Shown here: positions 1 through 6,840 of the stretch, in pieces
Numbering within the stretch: position 1 is the stretch's first letter
Layout of the letters: each line of letters starts with the position of its first letter
NCBI GenBank assembly: GCA_026706025.1
Contig: JAPOZO010000076.1
Coordinates: 29,602-93,601 of the forward strand
Direction of reading: 5' to 3'
Origin: Candidatus Poribacteria bacterium
Lineage (GTDB): Bacteria > Poribacteria > WGA-4E > WGA-3G
DNA length: 64,000 nucleotides
Notes under the pieces: generated by a model
What the model was told of the DNA's origin: nothing
What the model saw: only the letters and a program-made list of their open reading frames with translations
Databases searched by the model: none
Made by a program: the position numbers and the translations under genes

Positions 1-906
1 GATGAGTTGTTGTCCCTTCCATACCCAAAAGAAAAACCAACTCGAAAACAGCAGATCCAGCGGAATCAGAAATCCGATGCCTAAAACGAAAGGGTAAATC
101 CCCAATCTCAGCCACCCCATTGCGGAGAAGGGTTTCTCTGTGAACCTGAAACGGTATGTTTTCTCATATACGGAAGGTATTGCGGGAAAAACGTGGTGGA
201 GACCGTTAATGATATCGAAAGCCGCTACAAGTCCGAAAGCGATCCACATCAGCTTGTTGGTAAAAAAACCTTCGCTTGTCATTCGCGTTGGAAGTTGGAT
301 AATCGGATACGCCAGTTTCTCATCTTCCGTCCACGGTTTCCGCACGATAAGCGTGATGCAAACCATAACAAAAAGCATCGCAAGGAGAAAGCCAAACCAA
401 TTCATCACAGGCGTTAGCCAGCCTAACAGATGCTGTTTCGTGTAGAGCGTAGAATCTCCCTCGTAATAGCCCGAAAGAACATCCTTGTCTGCCACGGCAA
501 GCCATCTCGGAATATACCGCCAGAACAGGTCCTTCCAATCATTTTCTGGCGTTGCGAACCAGAACGCGTGCCCCAATGTGGGAACCAAAATCTCCATCAT
601 GCTGTGTCCCGCAGTGGCTGAGGCAACGGATAGCATGGCGTAAATGACCAAGAGTTCACCTTGGGATAGAGCCATCTGAGGCAGGAATCGCCTGAATATT
701 TGGTTGAGTCCTATCAACACCAGTACATTGAAAACAACGGTGAAAATCAGCGAGACGATGGTGGGCTGCGCGGAATATTGGACGAGTTCAATATAGGTAA
801 TCCAATAACAATTGATAGGGATCAGAATCAGTCCAATTGCTATAGACCACCAACGGACTGATGGAAGCGGTTTTGATGGGGATAGGGAGGGTTTCGTGTG
901 CGGCAT
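1..906 (-). CDS. DUF6785-like polytopic membrane protein (3' end outside window)
   Basis: The minus strand is open from an ATG at 906 to the window edge with no stop, so the C-terminus is missing. The translation begins MPHTKPSLSPSKPLPSVRWW and has hydrophobic segments at about residues 22-42, 53-70, 83-100 and 165-185, then a soluble stretch (WTEDEKLAYPIIQLP) and more hydrophobic segments near the edge. This layout and the phrase around 'EDEKLAYPI' match my recollection of the DUF6785/DUF6784 membrane proteins common in Poribacteria and Planctomycetes. Substrate and role are unknown. An in-frame GTG eight codons upstream is an alternative start, and no strong ribosome site is visible. The assignment rests on recalled family resemblance. 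Confidence 0.7.
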   Translation of the reverse strand, partial: MPHTKPSLSPSKPLPSVRWWSIAIGLILIPINCYWITYIELVQYSAQPTIVSLIFTVVFNVLVLIGLNQIFRRFLPQMALSQGELLVIYAMLSVASATAGHSMMEILVPTLGHAFWFATPENDWKDLFWRYIPRWLAVADKDVLSGYYEGDSTLYTKQHLLGWLTPVMNWFGFLLAMLFVMVCITLIVRKPWTEDEKLAYPIIQLPTRMTSEGFFTNKLMWIAFGLVAAFDIINGLHHVFPAIPSVYEKTYRFRFTEKPFSAMGWLRLGIYPFVLGIGFLIPLDLLFSSWFFFWVWKGQQLI

Positions 907-1009
907 TTCGGATCTGTTTTGAAAATCTTGACCCACAAGTTAGAAAAATTATGACGCCTCTTAGATTGACGTGCATTCTGCAGGCACGCCATCCGTTGCC
1001 CCCAACGTC

Positions 1010-1417
1010 TTATAGATTTCTGTTGTACTTGATAAAAATCGCTTTAACCTGTAATACGCTTTTGGTTTTCGTGTTGACGATACTTGTGTCACCTATGTCA
1101 TTGACTATGGTTTGTTCTCCGGTCTCTACCCGATCGAATCCTTCAAATATGATTCCATCAGCACCGCTCTCGCGTGCCTTCTCTATTAACTTTTCTTGTA
1201 ACGCCTCTGTGTCCCCTCCATCTGCAGTCGCGTGTCCTATCACCAGATAGCCTTCGGTTATACCATCTTCTGAAAAGTAAACATCCACATGAGAAGTAGA
1301 TGGATAGGAGTCCCCAAGATAATCGACATCGATATCATCGCTACCACAAGCGGTAAGAAATAATATCATTGATAGAATCAACACGATAATTTTCCCATTC
1401 ACATTTGCGTTCAACAT
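1010..1417 (-). CDS. Small predicted lipoprotein
   Basis: A 135-residue protein with a hydrophobic leader (residues 9-22) ending in the lipobox LTAC, cysteine at residue 24, followed by acidic residues; it is probably a lipid-anchored envelope protein. The mature part has the segment GYLVIGHATADGGDTEALQE and a helix-strand pattern (KLIEKARESGADGIIFEGF) that suggests a small alpha/beta domain. AGGAGT lies 7 bases before the ATG, supporting this start. No enzyme motif is seen. It stands alone between the DUF6785 gene and a PhyH gene, all on the same strand. Function unknown. Confidence 0.75.
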   Translation of the reverse strand: MLNANVNGKIIVLILSMILFLTACGSDDIDVDYLGDSYPSTSHVDVYFSEDGITEGYLVIGHATADGGDTEALQEKLIEKARESGADGIIFEGFDRVETGEQTIVNDIGDTSIVNTKTKSVLQVKAIFIKYNRNL

Positions 1418-1446
1418 GAGAAAACTCCTGATATTTAGTTTTCGAT

Positions 1447-2274
1447 TTAAGACTGATTTGATAGTGTGCTACTGTTTCGATATGAGAAAACCAATGGCAG
1501 ATGCGTATCGTCCGCCAACACGTCACCGGTCTTCAATTTCGCGACCACTTCATCGGGCAACGCGCTTTTCTTTCCGTTGAATGTGGCATCCTCCGGCATA
1601 AAGAGCATCGCAAACGCACGCCGGGGGCGCGTCGTCATATTCGGTCCTGCTGCATGCGCGACCATCCCGCTGATGAATACGCCGGCTCCTGCTTTCATCT
1701 CAGCGGCGCAAGGCTCAATCTCTGCCCATTGTGGATATTCGCGGAACAGTTCACCGATGCCAGCCTGCCCGAGACTTCCGCCAACCTCGAAACCGCTCGT
1801 CTTATGTGTGCCGGGCAGAAAATACAAACACCCGTTCTGGACGGTTGTATCGTCGAGTGCTACCCAGAACATGATTGCCTGATGTGAGTAGAAGGGATCG
1901 TATGGATTATCAACATGGAAGTTCGTCGGATTTGCCCACGGTTGCTTAACCATGGCGTGGTCATGATACAATCGCACGCCCGAAGTGCCAGCGAGGTCCG
2001 CCGCCAACTTCCCCAATTCAGGGTTAAGAATCAACTGTTTAATCTTCTCACTCGTTTTCCACAAATTGACGCATTGAATGAAGACGTTCTTGTAGTAGTT
2101 GTCTTCCCCTTTCTGATTGTGAAAGGCATCATCACGACTCACATGTTCTGCGATAGCCTCGTCAACAGCATCCTGCCACAATGACAACTCAGCACCTTTC
2201 AGGAAGTCGTCAATAACCAGAAACCCATTCTCACGGTAAAATTCAATCTGCTCGCTTGTAACTTGTGTATTCAT
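1447..2274 (-). CDS. Phytanoyl-CoA dioxygenase (PhyH) family protein
   Basis: A 275-residue member of the Fe(II)/2-oxoglutarate oxygenase superfamily. The facial triad is visible: H120-x-D122 in NFHVDNPYDPF, and a distal histidine at about H207 in GMVAHAAGPN, followed by an arginine pair (about R217-R219) that could bind 2-oxoglutarate. The double-stranded beta-helix core is marked by NGCLYFLPGTHK. PhyH enzymes hydroxylate or halogenate small organic substrates; the substrate here cannot be told from sequence. It starts 17 bases after the stop of the upstream PhyH gene (2292-3095), so the two are probably co-transcribed. The ribosome site is weak, consistent with coupled translation. Confidence 0.9.
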   Translation of the reverse strand: MNTQVTSEQIEFYRENGFLVIDDFLKGAELSLWQDAVDEAIAEHVSRDDAFHNQKGEDNYYKNVFIQCVNLWKTSEKIKQLILNPELGKLAADLAGTSGVRLYHDHAMVKQPWANPTNFHVDNPYDPFYSHQAIMFWVALDDTTVQNGCLYFLPGTHKTSGFEVGGSLGQAGIGELFREYPQWAEIEPCAAEMKAGAGVFISGMVAHAAGPNMTTRPRRAFAMLFMPEDATFNGKKSALPDEVVAKLKTGDVLADDTHLPLVFSYRNSSTLSNQS

Positions 2275-2291
2275 GGTGTCTTAGGTGCTTC

Positions 2292-3095
2292 TCAATCGTA
2301 ATTACTGGGTCGATGGTCGCCGAGGAGCCGTCTCTGTCGAGGATTCGTTTGCGCGAGAATTGATTGATCAAACTGAAATTTGTTCAAATAAGGCGGGTAT
2401 TTCTGTGTAATCATCCGCATGGCATAGTGTACCTGCAAAAGGTAACGGGTTTCGTCACTCGTATTAGCAGAGCCACGATGCCAGACTTCACTGCGAAAAA
2501 GCACCACGTCCCCCGCATTGCATAAAATACTCTCTTCGCCCCGGTTATTCCACTCGGTTGCGCCGTTTGGAGAGCATCCGGAGAAATGGCTGCCCGGTAC
2601 AAACTTCGTCGGTCCCAATTCCTCATACATATCATTGAGATAGTAATGCGCAGTCGTAATGAAGATAGGGACTTTAACGCGTGGATCGGAACGAACATCT
2701 GTGGGTAGACTGATGGGCAGCCAATCGGTATGCAACCCTTGATCTGGACGGCCGGGTCCTGTTATCCACGATTGCATACCGATGCAATGGCAATCCTCGC
2801 CGTGCGTCGCCTCGGCAACTTCAATAATCGGTGATTTGTCAAGGAATTGGAGATACAACAGGTCGCGATTAAACGAGTTGTTGATGATTTTATTTAGGAA
2901 TCCGTCGCCATTTTGAGGCGTTTGATGCCGATCCAAACACTCCGGGATCGTCTCTAATCGGTCCATAGTGGCTCGCAATTCGGCGACTTCATCGGCGTTA
3001 AGCACACTGGGGAAGTAGACATAACCGTCCGTTTCAAGTGCTTCAACTTGGCTCTCTAAATCGTTATGTGCCACAAGTGAGAGGGCTTTTGACAT
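2292..3095 (-). CDS. PhyH family dioxygenase, copy 1 of a close paralogue pair
   Basis: A 267-residue non-haem iron oxygenase. Triad: H122-x-D124 (GLHTDWLPIS) and distal H206 (SEVWHRGSAN). The core strand TKFVPGSHFSGCSPN is typical of the family. GAAGGAGT sits just before the ATG. Residue by residue it is nearly the same as the protein at 5935-6738: both carry the GYVYFP opening, the DCHCIGM segment and the closing HRPSNYD. The pair therefore arose by recent duplication and flanks sodC and the WD40 gene. Substrate unknown. Confidence 0.92.
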   Translation of the reverse strand: MSKALSLVAHNDLESQVEALETDGYVYFPSVLNADEVAELRATMDRLETIPECLDRHQTPQNGDGFLNKIINNSFNRDLLYLQFLDKSPIIEVAEATHGEDCHCIGMQSWITGPGRPDQGLHTDWLPISLPTDVRSDPRVKVPIFITTAHYYLNDMYEELGPTKFVPGSHFSGCSPNGATEWNNRGEESILCNAGDVVLFRSEVWHRGSANTSDETRYLLQVHYAMRMITQKYPPYLNKFQFDQSILAQTNPRQRRLLGDHRPSNYD

Positions 3096-3145
3096 TTTCA
3101 GTACTCCTTCAAAGCAAATATTGGGTTGAAAGGATGAAAGGAAAG

Positions 3146-3182
3146 GAAGGATGGAAATCCGCCTTCCACGCTTCCATCCTTC
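3146..3182 (-). terminator. Strong hairpin between sodC and the PhyH gene
   Basis: An 11-bp perfect stem (GAAGGATGGAA with TTCCATCCTTC) and a 15-base loop lie in the 132-base gap downstream of sodC. No clear U-tract follows on the minus strand. It may attenuate readthrough or stabilise the sodC mRNA end. Confidence 0.45.
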
Positions 3183-3227
3183 TAATCTTCCGATGCTGTG
3201 AGGAAAGAAAGGAATTTTGCGTAAGTC

Positions 3228-3803
3228 CTATTCCGTTAATACGATGACACCGCACCCGATACGCGCACCCGCATTGCCCGAAGGTTGCGAGACGAAATCG
3301 TCCGCATCAGCATGGACAATGATACCTTTGCCGACGACATCTACGTCAGAACCGGTGCCGATTTCCCAGAGGTCTGTTGTCAATGTAATACGACCGGTTC
3401 CATCTTCGCCGACAGTGATGTTGCCAATATCTCCAAGATGAAACTCACCTTCTCCCCACTTTCCGTGCGCAACATCAGTGGGATTCCAGTGACCGCCAGC
3501 GGATGTCCCGTCGGGCGCGCTACAATCACCGTTTGCGTGGATATGAATGGCGTGCAGACCGGGAGACGCGCCCTGAATCTCAGCCATAAACGTAATGTGG
3601 TCGCCGTTTTGTGTGAAAACTGCCATTCCGGTTACGCCACTGTCGTTCAATGAACCAATCACGGCGTGTGCTTGTTCTGCGGGTGCCGTTGGAAGAACGC
3701 CCGCCTGTTGCTGAACTCTCTCGCAACCCGTCAATAGGATCGAAACACTGATCAATAGGAAACATACTGACTTTATACCAATAGACATTAAACGCGTTTT
3801 CAT
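3228..3803 (-). CDS. sodC: Superoxide dismutase [Cu-Zn], lipoprotein form
   Basis: A 191-residue protein that disproportionates superoxide outside the cytoplasm. The leader ends in LLTGC (Cys27), so it is probably lipid-anchored. Copper ligands are H87, H89, H105 and H164. Zinc ligands are H105 (bridging), H113, H122 and D125. C94 and C184 can form the conserved disulfide, and R181 in GNAGARIGCG is the active-site arginine. All key residues are intact and the length is normal. AAGGAGC precedes the ATG. It sits among iron-dependent dioxygenases, so protection of those centres is a plausible but unproven role. Confidence 0.96.
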   Translation of the reverse strand: MKTRLMSIGIKSVCFLLISVSILLTGCERVQQQAGVLPTAPAEQAHAVIGSLNDSGVTGMAVFTQNGDHITFMAEIQGASPGLHAIHIHANGDCSAPDGTSAGGHWNPTDVAHGKWGEGEFHLGDIGNITVGEDGTGRITLTTDLWEIGTGSDVDVVGKGIIVHADADDFVSQPSGNAGARIGCGVIVLTE

Positions 3804-3892
3804 TGTTAGCTCCTTTAGTTATAAGGTTGTTAATCTAACGTGAGTTTGATAAGAAAAATATGATGGAAAAAATCCCTAAAAACCTCAATCAT

Positions 3893-3940
3893 ATCGGTTG
3901 CCCATTTGGAGGACACTCGGAGAAATGGCTGCCCAGTCCG
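3893..3940 (-). pseudogene. Short relic of a PhyH gene
   Basis: About 47 bases match, with a few changes and a small deletion, the internal part of the PhyH paralogues at about 2554-2600 and 6199-6240. That is the region encoding SHFSGCSPNGA; the shared core on the plus strand is GGAGAAATGGCTGCCC-like. No reading frame survives. It lies between the two intact paralogues, just past the stop of the WD40 gene, and looks like debris of duplication or recombination. Confidence 0.7.
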
Positions 3941-3975
3941 AACCAGATTAGCGGTGGCATATCCGACGAATGCGT

Positions 3976-5874
3976 TCAGTTCCACAGCAGCACTGTTTGA
4001 TCCCGACTCCCACTGGCAAGTGTTAAACTATTCGGACTGAACGCTACACTATTGACCCGACCCGTATGCCCAGTGAGTGTCGTTTTCAACGCACCGGTCC
4101 GAATCTCCCACAACAGCACTGTCTGATCCCGACTTCCACTGGCGAGCATTGAACTATCCGAACTGAACGCTACACTGCTGACATCGTTCCCATGCTTCCG
4201 CCAGGTGGCTTTGATCGCACCCGTCGCAACGTCCCACACACGAACTCTTCTGTCGTTACCCCCACTGGCAAGCATTGAACCATCTGGGCTGAACGCTACA
4301 CTATTGACCCAACCTGTATGTCCAGTGAGTGTGGCTTTGACTGCCCACGTCCCTACATCCCACAAACGCAACGTCTGGTCCCGACTCCCGCTGGCGAGTG
4401 TCTTGCCATCTGGGCTGAACGCTACACTATTGACCCCGCCCATATGTCCAGTGAGTGTCGTTTTTAGCGCACCTGTCGCAACGTCCCAGACACGAATTGT
4501 TCTGTCACCACTCCCACTGGCAAGTGTCTTTCTATCTGGGCTGAACGCTACACTACTGATCCAACTCGTATGCCCAGCGAATGTCCTTTTCATCGCACCT
4601 GTCGCAACGTCCCAGACACGAATTGTTCTGTCACCACTCCCACTGGCGAGTGTTTTTCCATCCGGGCTGAACGCTACACTACTGATCCAACTCGTATGCC
4701 CAGTAAGCCTCGCTTTGAACCTACCCGTCGCAACGTCCCACAAACGAATTATCTGGTCACTACTTCCACTGGCGAGTGTCGAACCATTCGGACTGAACGA
4801 TAAACAACTGACTTCCTCTGTATGTCCAGCGAGTGTCGCTTTCAATGCACCTGTCGCAACGTCCCACAAATGAACTGTATCGTCCAACCACCCACCCGCA
4901 CTGGCAAGTGTCGAACCGTCCGGACTGAACACTACACTATTAACACCCCCTGTATGCCCGATGAGCGTGGCTTTTACGATACCCGTCTCGACATCCCACA
5001 AACGAATCGTCTGGTCTATATCTCCGCCGCCACTGGCAAGCGTCTTGCCATCTGGACTGAAGGCTACGCTATTGACACCGCCGATATGCCCGGTAACTGT
5101 CGCTTTCGCCGCGCCTGTCGCAACGTCCCACAAACGAACCGTATCGTCCAACCACCCACCCGCACTGGCAAGTGTCGAGCTGTCTGGACTGAAGGCTACA
5201 CTAATGACACCGCCGATATGCCCGGTAACTGTCGCTTTTGCTGAATGCGTCGCAACATCCCGCAAACGCAACACCCCATATCTCCGGTTCAGACTTCCGC
5301 TGGCAAGCGTCTTGCCATCTGGACTGAGCGATACAGTACTGACACCGCCGATATGTCCGGTGACTGTTGCTTTGATGTTACCACTCTTTTTAAGGTCCCA
5401 CAAACGAACTCTCCCCTCATAATCCCCACTGGCAAACAGTGAACCATCCGGACCAAACGATACACTACTGACACCACGGAGGTAATCAGTGCGTGTCATT
5501 GTGACCCTGCCCGTCGCAATGTTCCAGAAACTTAACACCCCGCGATCCTCGTTCAGGCCCGCACTGGCAAGCATCTGTCCATCTGGGCTGAACGCTACAC
5601 TATAAACCCAGTCCATATCTCCAGTGAAAAATGCAACTTCTTCGTATGTTTTGGTATCATACAGCCAAATACCTGCCCGACTTCCTACCGCAAGTAACAA
5701 ACCGTCCGGGGAATATGTTACCTCTCCTACACTCCCTTTGCCGAGACGTGCTTTCGCCCCCTCGGGTAAACTGAATTGGGTATGTGCGGCATACTGCGCG
5801 AACCCATCAAGAATACCGACGCTCGAAACTGTTAGGAGCGTTAAGGCCAACAAAAACGTTGTTTTCACCTTCAT
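3976..5874 (-). CDS. Secreted WD40-repeat protein with 14 repeats
   Basis: A 632-residue protein. The chosen ATG at 5874 has GGGAG eight bases upstream and opens a signal peptide (MKVKTTFLLALTLLTVSSVG, cleavage near FAQ); an in-frame ATG at 5913 has no such support. After the leader come 14 WD repeats of about 42 residues, each of the form SVAFSPDGKTLASGS...RLWDVATG. Fourteen repeats fit two seven-bladed beta-propellers, suggesting an extracellular or periplasmic scaffold. There is no dockerin or sorting tail, unlike the WD40 protein at 10372-11979. Central repeats are nearly identical, a sign of expansion by unequal recombination. Confidence 0.92.
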   Translation of the reverse strand: MKVKTTFLLALTLLTVSSVGILDGFAQYAAHTQFSLPEGAKARLGKGSVGEVTYSPDGLLLAVGSRAGIWLYDTKTYEEVAFFTGDMDWVYSVAFSPDGQMLASAGLNEDRGVLSFWNIATGRVTMTRTDYLRGVSSVSFGPDGSLFASGDYEGRVRLWDLKKSGNIKATVTGHIGGVSTVSLSPDGKTLASGSLNRRYGVLRLRDVATHSAKATVTGHIGGVISVAFSPDSSTLASAGGWLDDTVRLWDVATGAAKATVTGHIGGVNSVAFSPDGKTLASGGGDIDQTIRLWDVETGIVKATLIGHTGGVNSVVFSPDGSTLASAGGWLDDTVHLWDVATGALKATLAGHTEEVSCLSFSPNGSTLASGSSDQIIRLWDVATGRFKARLTGHTSWISSVAFSPDGKTLASGSGDRTIRVWDVATGAMKRTFAGHTSWISSVAFSPDRKTLASGSGDRTIRVWDVATGALKTTLTGHMGGVNSVAFSPDGKTLASGSRDQTLRLWDVGTWAVKATLTGHTGWVNSVAFSPDGSMLASGGNDRRVRVWDVATGAIKATWRKHGNDVSSVAFSSDSSMLASGSRDQTVLLWEIRTGALKTTLTGHTGRVNSVAFSPNSLTLASGSRDQTVLLWN

Positions 5875-5934
5875 GCGCTTATATCTCCCTTTCAGAGAAA
5901 AAGTTAAGGACACACATCAAATTCCGTGCTGCTC

Positions 5935-6738
5935 TTAATCATAATTGCTTGGTCGGTGGTCGCCCATGAGCCTTCTCTGTCGAGGATTTGCTTGAGCGAG
6001 AATCGACGCATCGAACTGAAATTTATTTAGATAGGGCGGATATTTCTGTGTAATCATCCGATTGGCATAGTGGACCTGCATAAGATAACGAATTTCGTCA
6101 CTCGTATTGGCAGAGCCACGATGCCAGACCTCACTACGGAAAAGCACCACGTCTCCCGCATTGCATAGGATACTCTCTTCACCTCGGTTATTCCATTCTG
6201 TTGCTCCGTTTGGGGAGCATCCAGAGAAATGGCTGCCCGGCACAAACTTCGTCGGTCCCAATTCCTCATACATATCGTTGAGATAGTAATGAGCAGTGGT
6301 GATGAAGACTGGAATTTTGACGCGAGGATCGGAACGAATGTCTGCTGGTAAGGAGATTGGCAGCCAATCGCTATGTAATCCCTGATCTGGCCGTCCCGGT
6401 CCTGTCAGCCATGAATGCATGCCGATGCAATGGCAATCTTCACCGTGCGCTGCTTCGGCAACTTCGATAACGGGCGATCTATCGAGGTATTGAAGATAAA
6501 GTGGATCCCGATTAAACGAGTTGCTGATAAGCTTATGGAGAAATGCGTCGCCATTCTCAAGTGTTTCGTCCCGATCATGAGATTCAGGGATTGCTTCTAA
6601 TTGATCCATCATTGCCCGCAATTCAGCGATTTCATCGGCATCAAGCACGCCGGGAAAATAGACATAGCCATCCTTTTCGAGTGCTTCAACTTGGCTTTCT
6701 AAATCATTGTATGCGACGAGTGAGAGGACTTTCGCCAT
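5935..6738 (-). CDS. PhyH family dioxygenase, copy 2 of a close paralogue pair
   Basis: A 267-residue paralogue of the protein at 2292-3095, with the triad conserved (H122-x-D124 in GLHSDWLPIS, distal H206 in VWHRGSAN). The ATG at 6738 matches the sibling's start and has AAGGAGT before it; a longer frame reaching 6774 lacks support. It lies 60 bases upstream of the WD40 gene and may be co-transcribed with it. A TTGACA/TATCAT promoter lies just upstream. Substrate unknown. Confidence 0.92.
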   Translation of the reverse strand: MAKVLSLVAYNDLESQVEALEKDGYVYFPGVLDADEIAELRAMMDQLEAIPESHDRDETLENGDAFLHKLISNSFNRDPLYLQYLDRSPVIEVAEAAHGEDCHCIGMHSWLTGPGRPDQGLHSDWLPISLPADIRSDPRVKIPVFITTAHYYLNDMYEELGPTKFVPGSHFSGCSPNGATEWNNRGEESILCNAGDVVLFRSEVWHRGSANTSDEIRYLMQVHYANRMITQKYPPYLNKFQFDASILAQANPRQRRLMGDHRPSNYD

Positions 6739-6785
6739 TTTCGGTACTCCTTTCGGACGATAGCAGCGGGTCAACGCTTATCGCT

Positions 6786-6815
6786 ATGATATGTTAACCA
6801 CAACGAAGTTGTCAA
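6786..6815 (-). promoter_or_regulatory. Predicted sigma70 promoter of the 5935-6738 PhyH gene
   Basis: On the minus strand TTGACA (6815-6810) and TATCAT (6791-6786) are separated by 18 bases, about 48 bases before the ATG. Confidence 0.6.
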
Positions 6816-6840
6816 TGAAAAAATTGTCCCCATAATCCAA

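Noticed and set aside
4205..4873. 222-residue plus-strand frame inside the WD40 gene, with other long frames up to 5442
   Set aside because: It is the antisense shadow of regularly repeated WD40 codons; repetition keeps opposite frames open. No ribosome site and no family resemblance.
4205..5600. Regular 126-base periodicity that looks at first like a CRISPR array
   Set aside because: The repeats are coding WD40 blades without unique spacers of constant length; no cas genes are present.
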